Positions 54,108 through 63,574 of a stretch of DNA of 64,000 nt are shown one piece after another; the stretch's first letter is position 1, and each line of letters begins with the position of its first letter. The notes under the pieces were generated by a model. It was not told where the DNA came from and ran no database searches. It saw only the letters and a program-made list of their open reading frames with translations. A program made the position numbers and the translations under genes. The DNA is from JAYPWI01 sp038135065 (GTDB lineage: Bacteria; Actinomycetota; Acidimicrobiia; Acidimicrobiales; Poriferisodalaceae), in NCBI GenBank assembly GCA_038135065.1, contig JAYPWI010000002.1, forward strand, positions 1-64,000, given 5' to 3'.

Positions 54108-55681
54108 GTGGCCCGCATCCTGGTTCCAGAGGAACTGGGCGACGCTGGCCTCGATCTACTGCGAGCGGCCGGACACGAAGTGGACGACCGGCCCGGCATG
54201 GGTCGCGACGAACTGCTGTCGGCCGTCGAAGGAGCCGCTGGCCTGATCGTACGCTCGGCGACCCTCGTCGACGCCGAGTTGCTCGATGCCGCCCGAGATC
54301 TCCTCGTCGTGGGTCGGGCTGGGGTCGGACTCGACAATGTGNNNNNNNNNNGGATGAGGCCACCCGGCGGGGGATCATGGTCTGCAATGCGCCACTGTCC
54401 AACGTGGTCTCGGCGGCCGAGCACGCTGTGACGTTGCTCCTGTCCCTCTTGCGTAGGGTGCCTCAGGCGCATCAAGCCTTGGTGGACGGCCGGTGGGAGC
54501 GAAGCCGCTGGACGGGAACCGAGCTGATGGGCTCTACGGTCGGCATCGTGGGCCTCGGTCGGGTGGGTCGGCTGGTAGCCGAACGGGTTGCCTCGTTCGG
54601 CGTCCACGTGATCGGCTTCGATCCGTTCGTCAGCGAGGCATCGGGTCGGGAGATCGGGGTGGCCATGGTCAGCCTCGACGAACTGTGTGCTCGAGCTGAC
54701 GTGGTGTCCATCCACCTCCCACGGACCCCCGACACCATCGGCTTGTTCGACGCGGATCGACTGGCCACCATGAAGCCCACCGCCCGCCTGGTCAACACCG
54801 CCCGGGGTGGGATCGTGGACGAGTTGGCGCTGGCCGACGCCCTCGAGGCGGGTCGACTGGCCGGCGCAGCCCTCGATGTGTTCGATGTCGAACCGACGGT
54901 CGAGAGCCCGTTGTTCGGCCGCTCGGACGTCGTGGTGACACCCCACCTGGGAGCCAGTACGGCCGAAGCCCAGGAGCGGGCAGCGCTCACCATCGCTGAG
55001 CAGGTAGAGCTCGCATTGGCCGGGGAGTTCGTACCGTTCGCAGTGAACATCGGTCCCGCCGGGTCCTCCGAGGCCATGCGGCCGTATCTTCCGCTCGGTG
55101 AGCGGCTGGGGGCGTTCCTGGGTGCGCTGGCCGGTGGCCCGCCCGACGATGTCGAGGTCAGGGTCTCGGGTGATCTGGCCGACTACGACCGACGCATCCT
55201 CGTCTTGTCGGTGCTTCGGGGAATGTTGGGTCCGGTGGCTGCGGGGCCAGTGACCTTCGTGAACGCTGACGGATTGGCCGCAGAGCGAGGAATGCTCGTC
55301 CGCGACAGCGGGCATCACGACGCAGGGGAGTTCCGCAACCTGATCGAGGTCAGGGGTGGTGGTCGCAACGTTGCCGGCACCCTGACTCGTTCGGGACGGC
55401 AGCAGCGCGTCGTGGTCATCGACGACCACGCTGTCGAGGTTCCCTTGGCCCGGCACTTGCTGGTGGTCCGCAACGAGGACCGGCCTGGAATGATCGGCGC
55501 AGTGGGCCACGTGCTGGGCGACGGAGGGGTGAACATCTCGTTCATGGGCCTCGGCAGAAATGCCCGTGGGCGCAATGCCTTGATGGCCCTGGCCACCGAT
55601 CAGCCGGTGCCCGCTGGTGTGCTCGAACAGCTCGACGCAACGGAGGGCATCGAGGCGGTGATCCCAGTCGAACTGGGGTGA
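54108..55681 (+). CDS. serA: D-3-phosphoglycerate dehydrogenase, interrupted by an assembly gap
   Basis: About 523 residues: substrate domain (GRDELLSAVEGAAGLIVRSAT), NAD domain (VGIVGLGRVGRLVAERVASFG; VNTARGGIVDE; PHLGASTAEAQERA with the catalytic His), an intervening ASB domain, and a C-terminal ACT domain (VRNEDRPGMIGAVGHVLGDGGVNISFM). It is the long, serine-regulated type also found in mycobacteria. The gap splits GVGLDNV from DEATRRGI; the frame change across it is removed if two residues (about 5 bases) are missing, giving the usual GLDNVDVDEA. GTG start. Confidence 0.94.
54342..54351. other. Assembly gap (10 N) in serA
   Basis: The reading frame demands a true length equal to 2 modulo 3; 5 bases restore the family motif. 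Confidence 0.95.
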
Positions 55682-55693
55682 GCTACTCCCTAG

Positions 55694-56284
55694 TTAGGAG
55701 GTAGGCATCCAGGCCGGGCGATCGCCCTCGTACCCGGAGATCGACGTCTCACTCCGCAGGGTGATCCCGATGTCGTCCAGTCCCTCGAGGAATCGCTCCC
55801 GGGTCGCGTCGTCGAGCGGAAAGCTCTCTTCGAGTCCGATGGCGGGCACAGAGAGCACCCGACGTTCGACATCGACGGTCACCGAGAGGTCCGGGTTGTC
55901 GTGGAGGGCTGAACGTAGGGACGCTGCTGCGGCTTCGCTCACCTGGACGGGGACCAAGCCGTTCTTGGTGGCGTTGTTGCGGAAGATATCGCCGAAGCGG
56001 GGTGACACCACTGCTACGAAGCCGTAGTCCATCAGGGCCCAGACCGCGTGTTCTCGGGACGACCCGGTGCCGAAGTTCGGGCCTGCCACGAGGATCGACG
56101 CTCCCGTGAACCGTTCGTCGTTGAGGATGAAGTCTCGTTCGTCGCGCCATTCCGAGAACAGCCCTTTGCCGAAGCCGGTGCGTTCGACCCGCTTCAACCA
56201 ATCGCTCGGGATGATCTGGTCGGTGTCGACGTCGGAACGATCGAGAGGGACCGCTCGTCCTTCGTGGATGCGTACAGCCTGCAT
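55694..56284 (-). CDS. leuD: 3-isopropylmalate dehydratase small subunit
   Basis: A 196-residue swivel domain of the isopropylmalate (and citramalate) isomerase. Typical: DVDTDQIIPSDWLKRVERTGFG, the GPNFGTGSSREHAVWAL motif and SPRFGDIFRNNATKNGL. With leuC 10 bases upstream, it forms the Fe-S hydro-lyase that shifts the hydroxyl group in leucine synthesis and, with CimA, in isoleucine synthesis. It is convergent with serA (12 bases between stops). Confidence 0.96.
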   Translation of the reverse strand: MQAVRIHEGRAVPLDRSDVDTDQIIPSDWLKRVERTGFGKGLFSEWRDERDFILNDERFTGASILVAGPNFGTGSSREHAVWALMDYGFVAVVSPRFGDIFRNNATKNGLVPVQVSEAAAASLRSALHDNPDLSVTVDVERRVLSVPAIGLEESFPLDDATRERFLEGLDDIGITLRSETSISGYEGDRPAWMPTS

Positions 56285-56294
56285 GTGGGTCTCC

Positions 56295-57713
56295 TCAGTC
56301 CAGATCGGCGGGGGTGACGAAGGTGCCGGCGATCGCAGTGGCTGCCGCCACTGCGGGTGACACGAGGTGGGTACGCCCACCCCGCCCCTGCCGACCCTCG
56401 AAGTTGCGGTTGGAAGTCGATGCCGAGCGCTCACCAGGGGTCAGCTTGTCGGGGTTCATGGCCAGGCACATCGAACAACCGGGTTCCCGCCAATCGAACC
56501 CGGCTTCGATGAAGATCTCGTGCAGACCCTCGGCTTCGGCCGCTGCCTTGACGGCGAACGATCCGGGAACGACCAGGGTCCTCACCCCCGATTTCACCTG
56601 GCGTCCCCGAGCCACCTCAGCGGCGGCTCGAAGATCTTCGATGCGGGAGTTGGTGCAGCTGCCGATGAACACCGTGTCGACCGCGACGTCCGACAGGCGG
56701 CGTCCGGCCGTGAGACCCATGTACTCGAGCGCCCGGGCTGCGGTGGACGCGGCCACCGGGTCGTCGTAGTCGTCGGGTCCCGGGATCGGGGCGGAGATCG
56801 GAATGACGTGAGCGGGGTTGGTGCCCCACGTCACGTGTGGTTCGAGGGTCGAGGCATCGAGGTCGACCTCCCGGTCGAAGGAGGCACCCTCGTCGGTGGC
56901 CAGGGAGCGCCAGTCGGCAACGGCGGCGTCCCAGGCGGCACCCCGGGGGGCTCGAGCCCGCCCTCGGAGGTACTCGAAGGTCGTCTCGTCGGGGGCGATC
57001 ATGCCGGCCTTGGCTCCCGCCTCGATCGACATGTTGCAGACCGTCATGCGACCTTCCATCGACAGCGCCCGGATCGCCGAGCCCCGGTACTCGATGATGT
57101 GACCGATACCGCCACCGGTCCCGATCCGGCCGATGATGGCGAGGACGATGTCCTTGGCGGTGACCCCTGCTGGTGCAACGCCCTCGACGTTGACGGCCAT
57201 CGTGCCGGGTCGGGTCTGGGGGAGGGTCTGGCTGGCCAGCACGTGTTCGACCTCGGAGGTCCCGATACCGAAGGCCAGTGCTCCGAATGCGCCGTGGGTG
57301 CTGGTGTGACTGTCACCACAGACGACCGTCATGCCGGGCAGGGTGAGCCCCTGTTCGGGTCCGATGACGTGGACGATGCCTTGCCCGGGGTGACCCATCG
57401 GGTACAGGGTGATGCCGAACTCCTCGCAGTTGGCCCGCAGCACCTCCACCTGCTGTCGCCCGATGGGGTCGGCGATGGGCTGGTCGATGTTCTCGGTCGG
57501 AACGTTGTGGTCCTCGGTGGCCACGGTCAACTCCGGTCGGCGGACCCGGCGCCCGTTCAGCCTGAGGCCGTCGAAGGCCTGTGGTGAGGTGACCTCGTGG
57601 ACCAGGTGCAGGTCGATGTAGAGCAGATCGGGGAGACCGTCGCCGGTCCGGACGACGTGACGGTCCCAGACTTTCTCGCTGAGCGTGCGTGGGCTGGGCG
57701 ATGTCGTACTCAT
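56295..57713 (-). CDS. leuC: 3-isopropylmalate dehydratase large subunit
   Basis: A 472-residue aconitase-family subunit carrying the [4Fe-4S] cluster. Signatures: VATEDHNVPTENI, VCGDSHTSTHGAFGALAFGIG, and three cluster Cys in FIGSCTNSRIEDL and EPGCSMCLAMNPD. NRNFEGRQGRGGRTHLVSP is intact near the C-terminus. The start at ATG 57713 is preceded by CCAGGAC. Confidence 0.96.
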   Translation of the reverse strand: MSTTSPSPRTLSEKVWDRHVVRTGDGLPDLLYIDLHLVHEVTSPQAFDGLRLNGRRVRRPELTVATEDHNVPTENIDQPIADPIGRQQVEVLRANCEEFGITLYPMGHPGQGIVHVIGPEQGLTLPGMTVVCGDSHTSTHGAFGALAFGIGTSEVEHVLASQTLPQTRPGTMAVNVEGVAPAGVTAKDIVLAIIGRIGTGGGIGHIIEYRGSAIRALSMEGRMTVCNMSIEAGAKAGMIAPDETTFEYLRGRARAPRGAAWDAAVADWRSLATDEGASFDREVDLDASTLEPHVTWGTNPAHVIPISAPIPGPDDYDDPVAASTAARALEYMGLTAGRRLSDVAVDTVFIGSCTNSRIEDLRAAAEVARGRQVKSGVRTLVVPGSFAVKAAAEAEGLHEIFIEAGFDWREPGCSMCLAMNPDKLTPGERSASTSNRNFEGRQGRGGRTHLVSPAVAAATAIAGTFVTPADLD

Positions 57714-57768
57714 CGGGCGTCCTGGGTGGTCGGGGGTCGAGTGCAACCTCCGACTGTAGGCGCTGCGC

Positions 57769-58668
57769 TCAGGCAGGGTTCAGCCGGTCGGTCACGGCAT
57801 CGATGGCCTGCTCGAGGGCAGGGACGAACTCGGAGGCACGGGTGACACATGCGTTGTGGGGTCCATCCACATCGAAGGTGGCGCATCGGGGGATGGCCGC
57901 GGCAAGCGCCCGCTGGCGAGGGGTGCCGACCACGGCATCTGCGGTGGTCACCACCACCGATACCCCGACGTTCACCGTAGGAATCCAACGGCGGCTGTCG
58001 AATGAGCCGATTCGGCGGGCGGCACTGACCAGCTGCAGCCAGTCATGGCGGGCCATCTCACCCCGTGCCCAGCGCCGAACCTCTCCTCCCGCCTCCCCGG
58101 TGAGCAGGCGGAGCCCGAGGCGGTGGCGGAGTTGCTCGGGCATCAGCCGAGTGGCTGTTGCCACGCTCCCCGCTGTGGCGAACAGCAGACGCTCTCGGTT
58201 GGTGGTATTGAACGAGGCGGCGGTCGCACACAGGACCAGGCCGGCGACCAGGCGCTGGTGGCGCCGCCAGAGCAGCTGGGCAACCGCACCTCCCATCGAG
58301 TAGCCGACCGGAATCACACGTTCGATGCCGAGCTCCTCGACGAGGGCGGCTGCGTCATCGGCGCAATCCTCGAGGCGGAAGGACCCGCGGCTGCGGATGC
58401 CCCGCCCGTGGCCTCTGTGGTCCAGGGCGACGAGCCCGAAACGTCGACCCAGCGAGTCATAGGAAGTGAACCAGTTCAGGTCAGCGGTCACCGTCCACCC
58501 GTGCAGGAGGAGCAGGGTTGGCGCGCCGGGTGGCGCGTCGACGATCCGGGCGAAGGTTCGCCCCCTACCCGGGAGGTCGATCACCCGCCCAGGGGGGAAT
58601 TCGAATCGAGCCGATCGGGTGCGAGCGGGGCGCGGGGCGGTGGCGGGTGTGGGGTTGTCCAGGGTCAC
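57769..58668 (-). CDS. Alpha/beta-fold hydrolase
   Basis: A 299-residue protein: LLLLHGWTVTADLNWF (oxyanion hole), VALDHRGHGRG, the nucleophile Ser in PVGYSMGGAVAQLLW, and a late His in DVDGPHNACVT. A disordered, Arg-rich N-terminus of about 30 residues precedes it. Family members include esterases, epoxide hydrolases and haloperoxidases; no specific activity can be assigned. The GTG start overlaps the greA stop (GTGA), so the two are co-translated, although no functional tie is known. Confidence 0.82.
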   Translation of the reverse strand: MTLDNPTPATAPRPARTRSARFEFPPGRVIDLPGRGRTFARIVDAPPGAPTLLLLHGWTVTADLNWFTSYDSLGRRFGLVALDHRGHGRGIRSRGSFRLEDCADDAAALVEELGIERVIPVGYSMGGAVAQLLWRRHQRLVAGLVLCATAASFNTTNRERLLFATAGSVATATRLMPEQLRHRLGLRLLTGEAGGEVRRWARGEMARHDWLQLVSAARRIGSFDSRRWIPTVNVGVSVVVTTADAVVGTPRQRALAAAIPRCATFDVDGPHNACVTRASEFVPALEQAIDAVTDRLNPA

Positions 58669-59132
58669 TGCTCGATGGCGACGATCTCCACCCGCAGTTC
58701 CGTGTCGCCCGCAAGGTAGGAAACGGTGTCACCCACGCTGGCTCCCTCGAGGGCCTGGCCCATCGGTGAGCCCGGAGAGACGACATCGAGTCCGTCACGC
58801 CGCTCCTCGATCGACCCGAACAGGAACTTCTCGGTGATGGAGTCGCCCTCGAACCGCAGTTCGACGACAGTTCCGGGGCCTACGGCATCGGACTCGGGCC
58901 CTTCGATGATCTCGCAGTTCTCGAGCACCGACGACAGGTGGCGGATGCGCCCTTCCATCTTGCCCTGTTCTTCCTTGGCAGCGTGATAGTCACCATTTTC
59001 GGACAGGTCGCCGAGGAGTCGGGCCTGCTCGATCTTGTCGGCGATGTCGATACGTCCGCGGGTGGTGAGGTCCTGGAATTCGGCGCTCAGTCGGTCGTGG
59101 GCGGACTGGCTCAGCCGGTGGGTTTCAGCCAT
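58665..59132 (-). CDS. greA: Transcription elongation factor GreA
   Basis: A 155-residue factor that rescues backtracked RNA polymerase. The N-terminal coiled coil carries the acidic tip in LGDLSENGDYHAAKEEQ; the C-terminal FKBP-like domain has VVELRFEGDSITEKFLFG and SPGSPMGQALEGASVGD. Complete. A leaderless-type -10 box precedes the ATG. Confidence 0.94.
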   Translation of the reverse strand: MAETHRLSQSAHDRLSAEFQDLTTRGRIDIADKIEQARLLGDLSENGDYHAAKEEQGKMEGRIRHLSSVLENCEIIEGPESDAVGPGTVVELRFEGDSITEKFLFGSIEERRDGLDVVSPGSPMGQALEGASVGDTVSYLAGDTELRVEIVAIEQ

Positions 59133-59138
59133 GTGTCG

Positions 59139-59144
59139 AGGTTA
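59139..59144 (-). promoter_or_regulatory. Probable leaderless -10 box for greA
   Basis: TAACCT on the minus strand, 6 bases before ATG 59132. No Shine-Dalgarno sequence. Confidence 0.45.
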
Positions 59145-59215
59145 TCGAGTTGACGTGTCCCTTCGGTCGGCAGAAACTCCCGGTCGGGGCACGAACGCCC
59201 CGAGGAGGTCGGACC

Positions 59216-60190
59216 ATGGTTCATCGCATTGCCGTGATCGGCGGGGACGGAATCGGCCCCGAGGTCACTGATATCGCCCTCGAAGTCCTGCGGGCTGCAG
59301 ACGCCGATCTCGACACCACCGAGTTCAGGTTGGGTGGATTCCGATACCTCGAGGACGGCACGGTCCTGCCCGACGAGACATTGGCCGAGTTGCGGGCGTT
59401 CGACGCAATCCTCCTGGGCGCGGTGGGTACCCCTGAGGTGCCGCCAGGGGTGATCGAGCGTGGGTTGTTGCTCAAGGCGCGCTTCGAGCTCGATCTGTAC
59501 GTGAACCTGCGTCCCTTCGTGCTTGCCGACGGCCACGAATTCGTGGTGATTAGGGAGAACACGGAGGGCACGTACGCCGGTGAGGGTGGCTTCCTGCGCA
59601 AGGGGACGCCCCACGAGATCGCGACGCAGGGTTCGGTCAACACCCGCATGGGGGCCGAGCGCTGTATCCGGTACGGATTCGAGTTGGCCCGCTCGCGGGA
59701 GGCCAAACATCTCACCCTCGTGCACAAGACGAATGTGTTGACGTTCTCGGGCGATCTGTGGGAGCGGACGTTCAACGAGGTAGCTGAGGAATACCCCGAC
59801 GTGGCGACTGCGTACAACCACGTCGATGCGGCCTGCATCTATTTCGTGGAGAACCCGCACCGCTATGACGTGATCGTGACCGACAACCTGTTCGGCGACA
59901 TCCTCACGGATCTCGGCGGTGCGGTTGCGGGGGGGATCGGCTTGGCGTCTTCGGCCAACCTCAACCCTGATCGCACGGCCCCCTCCCTGTTCGAACCAGT
60001 CCACGGATCGGCCCCCGATATCGCGGGCCGCGGTCTGGCCAATCCGACAGCGGCCGTGTTGTCCGCCGCCATGATGATGGACTTTCTCGGCGAGACGGAG
60101 ATCGCCCGTCGGGTGCGAAGTGCCTGCGAGGGCGTACCTTCAGAGGGAGGAACCAGGGTCATCGCCGACGCGATCCTGGCAAACCTCTAG
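59216..60190 (+). CDS. leuB: 3-isopropylmalate dehydrogenase (also suited to 3-methylmalate)
   Basis: A 324-residue NAD+-dependent oxidative decarboxylase. Signatures: IAVIGGDGIGPEVTDIALEVL, YVNLRPF and VVIRENTEGTYAGEGG, the Tyr/Lys pair region (VHKTNVLTFSGDLW), and metal Asp in VTDNLFGDILTDLGGA, then EPVHGSAPDIAGRGLANPTA. GAGGAGG (59202-59208) precedes the ATG by 7 bases. It is followed after 9 bases by cimA; the enzyme likely serves both leucine and citramalate-derived isoleucine synthesis. Confidence 0.93.
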   Translation: MVHRIAVIGGDGIGPEVTDIALEVLRAADADLDTTEFRLGGFRYLEDGTVLPDETLAELRAFDAILLGAVGTPEVPPGVIERGLLLKARFELDLYVNLRPFVLADGHEFVVIRENTEGTYAGEGGFLRKGTPHEIATQGSVNTRMGAERCIRYGFELARSREAKHLTLVHKTNVLTFSGDLWERTFNEVAEEYPDVATAYNHVDAACIYFVENPHRYDVIVTDNLFGDILTDLGGAVAGGIGLASSANLNPDRTAPSLFEPVHGSAPDIAGRGLANPTAAVLSAAMMMDFLGETEIARRVRSACEGVPSEGGTRVIADAILANL

Positions 60191-60199
60191 GAGATCATC

Positions 60200-61849
60200 A
60201 TGTCCGAGGACCAGGGCGAAGCACCTCCCCTCGACCGTCAGGGAGTGAGGGACGACGCGTGGCCGGTCGCGGTCGAGATTTTCGACACGACGCTCCGGGA
60301 CGGAGTGCAGTTCGAGGGCATCTCGGTTTCGTCCGAGGACAAGCTCAAGGTGGCTCGTCAGCTGGATCTGCTCGGCGTGCATTGGATCGAGGGTGGATGG
60401 CCTGGCTCCAACCCCAAGGACGAGGAGTTTTTCGCTCGGGCGTCCAGCGAGTTGCAGTTGCGTAACTCCACTCTGGTCGCCTTCGGCTCGACCCGCCGAC
60501 CACGTGGCCGGGTCGACGAGGACCAGACGCTTTCGTCACTGATCGAGGCGCGAACATCCACGGTGTGCATCGTGGGAAAGTCGTGGGATTACCACGTGAC
60601 CGAAGCGCTGCGGCAGCCCCTGGAGGAGGGGGTCGCCATGGTCGGCGACTCGGTGGGGTTCCTCAAGAGCGAGGGGCTCCGCGTCTTCTTCGATGCCGAA
60701 CACTTCTTCGACGGGTACAAGCGAAACCCCGAGTTCGCTCTGCGTGTCCTCGAGGCAGCGGCTATCAACGGTGCCGACTGCCTCGTGCTGTGCGACACCA
60801 ACGGTGGGTCGTTGCCCCACGAGGTGGAGGGGATCGTGACCGATGTCGTCCGCCACTTCGACGGCGTGCAGATCGGGATGCACACCCAGAACGACACCGG
60901 CTGTGCGGTGGCCAATGCCGTGGCAGGAGTGGTGGCTGGTGCCACCCATGTGCAGGGGACCATCAACGGGTACGGCGAACGCACGGGGAACTGCGACAAT
61001 ACGGTGCTGATCCCCAACCTGACCCTCAAGATGGGGATCGACACGGTGCCGCGCGAGTGCATCGGCCGGTTGACCGCTGTGTCGCACCACGTCGCCGAGT
61101 TGATGAACATGCCGCCCCAGCATCAGCAGCCTTATGTCGGCTCGTCCGCGTTCGCACACAAGGCCGGTCTGCACACCTCGGCCATCGCCCGTCGACCTGA
61201 CAGCTACGAGCACGTGGACCCCGCCGTGGTGGGCAACCACACCCGTTTCCTGCTGGGCGACCTCTCGGGCAGAGCCTCGGTCGAACTCAAGGCGGAAGAA
61301 CTCGGGATCGAACTCGACAACAAGGCGATGGTCGATGTCGTCGAGGAACTCAAACGTCTGGAGCATGCGGGCTATCACTTCGAGGTCGCCGACGCGTCCC
61401 TCGAGCTATTGCTGCGACGTGCTGCCGGTGAAGCCTTGGACTTCTTCGAGGTCGAATCCTTCCGCGTGCTGGTGGAACGGGGGCGGGACAGTGTGTTCGA
61501 CACCGAAGCCACCCTGCGGGTGTTGGTCAACGGAGAGCGACTGGTCACCGTGGGAGAAGGCGATGGGCCGGTCAACGCGTTGGACAATGCCTTCCGGCGA
61601 GCAGTCGGTCCGTTCTATCCCCAACTGGCGTCAGTGCATTTGACGGACTTCAAGGTCCGAGTCCTCGACACGCAGCGCGGCACTGGGGCCGTGACCCGCG
61701 TGCTGATCGACACGGCTGACGGCGACGGGGGGTGGACCACCATCGGGGTATCGGAGAACATCATCGAGGCTTCGTGGCTCGCTCTCCGCGACGCCATGGT
61801 CTTCGGGCTGGTGCGTCAACATGCGACACCCGCCGGTAACGCTTCCTAG
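60200..61849 (+). CDS. cimA: Citramalate synthase
   Basis: A 549-residue HMGL-family enzyme that condenses pyruvate and acetyl-CoA to (R)-citramalate, the first step of the threonine-independent route to isoleucine. VEIFDTTLRDGVQFEG starts the TIM barrel with its metal Asp; IEGGWPGSNPKDEEFF is characteristic of the CimA group rather than LeuA; LCDTNGGSLPHEVE, the metal-binding GMHTQNDTGCAVANA and the C-terminal LeuA allosteric dimer domain (about 425-535) are complete. TAGGAG precedes the ATG. Its TAG stop forms part of the next gene's -10 box. Confidence 0.93.
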   Translation: MSEDQGEAPPLDRQGVRDDAWPVAVEIFDTTLRDGVQFEGISVSSEDKLKVARQLDLLGVHWIEGGWPGSNPKDEEFFARASSELQLRNSTLVAFGSTRRPRGRVDEDQTLSSLIEARTSTVCIVGKSWDYHVTEALRQPLEEGVAMVGDSVGFLKSEGLRVFFDAEHFFDGYKRNPEFALRVLEAAAINGADCLVLCDTNGGSLPHEVEGIVTDVVRHFDGVQIGMHTQNDTGCAVANAVAGVVAGATHVQGTINGYGERTGNCDNTVLIPNLTLKMGIDTVPRECIGRLTAVSHHVAELMNMPPQHQQPYVGSSAFAHKAGLHTSAIARRPDSYEHVDPAVVGNHTRFLLGDLSGRASVELKAEELGIELDNKAMVDVVEELKRLEHAGYHFEVADASLELLLRRAAGEALDFFEVESFRVLVERGRDSVFDTEATLRVLVNGERLVTVGEGDGPVNALDNAFRRAVGPFYPQLASVHLTDFKVRVLDTQRGTGAVTRVLIDTADGDGGWTTIGVSENIIEASWLALRDAMVFGLVRQHATPAGNAS

Positions 61850-61852
61850 ACT
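61847..61852 (+). promoter_or_regulatory. Probable leaderless -10 box, built on the cimA stop codon
   Basis: TAGACT; the TAG is the cimA stop. ATG 61860 lies 7 bases downstream. Confidence 0.45.
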
Positions 61853-61859
61853 GGCCCCG

Positions 61860-62387
61860 ATGTCAGCGCCGCAGTACGTACCGAACTCGCCCATCCAGAG
61901 GACCAGGTCGTACGTGTCACCCGACTCGGTACCTGATCCGTGGTCGGTGACCCGTCGGGCCGAGATCGGGGCCCAGCAACCGCGTGGCGGTTCGATGGGT
62001 CATCAGGGTCCAGACCAGGGCTACGCCCTTCGTCTGTGCCACCGCTTCGAGGACCGCCTCCGCCTCGTGAGCGGCGAGGATGTGCACGATGTCCATCGGG
62101 GGGTCGTGCAGGTCGCCCTCAAGCGGTCATCGTTGTTCGGGCGCGCTCCCGTGATTCACGATCTCGAGATCGGGTACCGCCTGTGGGGTTTCCTCGACGA
62201 CGATGCTGCCCCCGAACTCGTGGCCATCCGGCGTCAGTTGTTCGAGGGAGTGGCCGAACGCCATCACTACGGGGCAGCTAGACGCCTCGTCGCAGCCGTT
62301 CCCGACGACACGCTTCGCATGAGTCCCGACGAGGTTGCACGGCGCCATGCTCAGGACTGGGTGGCGTTGTTGGATCTCGACACCTGA
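61860..62387 (+). CDS. Conserved hypothetical protein
   Basis: A 175-residue cytoplasmic protein. It has a distinctive Pro- and Ser-rich opening (QYVPNSPIQRTRSYVSPDSVPDP) and a GHQGPDQGYAL segment that I associate with conserved, unnamed actinobacterial proteins, followed by a helical C-terminal half (DVHRGVVQVALKRSSLFGRAP). No known catalytic motif is seen. It lies 13 bases before the next small gene and seems to begin a short operon with the two mycothiol-isomerase-like genes. Confidence 0.6.
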   Translation: MSAPQYVPNSPIQRTRSYVSPDSVPDPWSVTRRAEIGAQQPRGGSMGHQGPDQGYALRLCHRFEDRLRLVSGEDVHDVHRGVVQVALKRSSLFGRAPVIHDLEIGYRLWGFLDDDAAPELVAIRRQLFEGVAERHHYGAARRLVAAVPDDTLRMSPDEVARRHAQDWVALLDLDT

Positions 62388-62400
62388 TCCTGGGGGAACG

Positions 62401-62994
62401 ATGACCGTCACCACGACTCTCGCTGACCGTGAACTCCAGCGACTGCATCGGCGGGCGTGTACCGACTTCGCAGCCCGACTGCGTCTGCCTGCATGGGAAC
62501 ACCTCCCCATGGCATTGGCTCCTCCGATGGCCGATCTCACCGTGGCCGACCTGCTCCGGCGCGTGGCCGACGGGAACCTCGCTGTTGCCGCTGAACTCTC
62601 GGGCCAGGTGCGGCCCGAGCCTGTCGAGTTGGGCATGGATCCGACCGAGGTGGTGGTGGAGAGCATCAGGACCGTCCTGACCGTTGTGTCCGCTCTCGAC
62701 TCGGCCGCCGGGTTCTCGCCCGCCCGCCGTCAGCTCCTGTGGGAGCGGGTGGTCGAGTTGACCCTTCTGGGATACGACCTGCAGCAGGCCATCCGGGCAG
62801 GAGCTGGGCTGGACGATCTCTTGGTGGACCGGATCCTGGTGGCCAGTCCACAGGTTTCGGTGTGGCCGCACAGGCCTGCGCTCGACGTGGCGCCTTCGAG
62901 CCCTCCCTTGGTGCACTTCTTGGCCGCACACGGGCGGTCGGCCGGACTGTGGGTCGACCCCACGGATCCCACCTGCGGCACGGGCCAGTGTTGA
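62401..62994 (+). CDS. Uncharacterised helical protein beside a DinB-like gene
   Basis: A 197-residue, mostly alpha-helical protein with no strong family match by eye. GGGGGAACG just before the ATG acts as ribosome binding site. The segment LLRRVADGNLAVAAELSGQVRPEPVELG is loosely reminiscent of the mycothiol-dependent isomerase/DinB superfamily, but the His metal ligands are not evident. A C-terminal Cys-containing tail (DPTCGTGQC) is odd. Function unknown. Confidence 0.5.
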   Translation: MTVTTTLADRELQRLHRRACTDFAARLRLPAWEHLPMALAPPMADLTVADLLRRVADGNLAVAAELSGQVRPEPVELGMDPTEVVVESIRTVLTVVSALDSAAGFSPARRQLLWERVVELTLLGYDLQQAIRAGAGLDDLLVDRILVASPQVSVWPHRPALDVAPSSPPLVHFLAAHGRSAGLWVDPTDPTCGTGQC

Positions 62995-63004
62995 GCTCGA
63001 TGCC

Positions 63005-63574
63005 GTGAGCGAGTTCGACTGGTTGCGACTGCACAAACTGGCCGTCGCCGAATTCGACATCCGATTGCGGCAAGTGCAGCCGGAGTACTGGGAAGCCTCG
63101 ACCCCATGTGACGAGTGGGACGTACTCGAACTCGTCAACCACAACGTGGTCGAGAATCTCTGGGTTCCCCTGATCCTGGGCGGACATGACATCGATGATG
63201 TCGGGGGACTGGACGGCAACGTGATCGGGTCGGATCCCGAGTTGGCGTGGGAAGACTCGTGGCGCGACGCCGTCGAAGCGTTCGCTGGCGCTGATCTCGA
63301 CAGTGTCGTGGGGCTCGCTGCGGGTCGGACCTCGGTCGCCGAGTATCTCCGGCAGCGCACGGCCGACCTGACGATCCATGCCTGGGATCTGGCGGTGGGG
63401 GCTGACATCGAGGAACACCTCGACGACGAGCTGGTTCACGGGGTGCTTGCATGGGCCATGCCGCTGGTCGACGTCTTCGCCTCACTACCCGCGTTGTTCG
63501 AGCCGCCGACCGCGCCTCCCGTGGGTGCTGGTCCGCAGGTTCGCCTGCTCCATCTCTTCGGAAGGGAGCCCTAG
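63005..63574 (+). CDS. TIGR03086-like metal-binding protein (mycothiol-dependent isomerase/DinB superfamily)
   Basis: A 189-residue protein. The N-terminal motif TPCDEWDVLELVNHNVVENLW matches the TPCxxWxVxxLxxHxV pattern of the TIGR03086/MDMPI N-terminal family, with the first metal His; DLTIHAWDLAVG supplies the second His segment. Members bind a divalent metal and often use mycothiol in Actinobacteria. The specific reaction is unknown. Its TAG stop directly abuts the gltX ATG. Confidence 0.78.
   Translation: MSEFDWLRLHKLAVAEFDIRLRQVQPEYWEASTPCDEWDVLELVNHNVVENLWVPLILGGHDIDDVGGLDGNVIGSDPELAWEDSWRDAVEAFAGADLDSVVGLAAGRTSVAEYLRQRTADLTIHAWDLAVGADIEEHLDDELVHGVLAWAMPLVDVFASLPALFEPPTAPPVGAGPQVRLLHLFGREP

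Noticed and set aside
54108..54431. serA as a frameshifted pseudogene
   Set aside because: The frame change coincides with a 10-N placeholder, and both sides carry perfectly conserved motifs.
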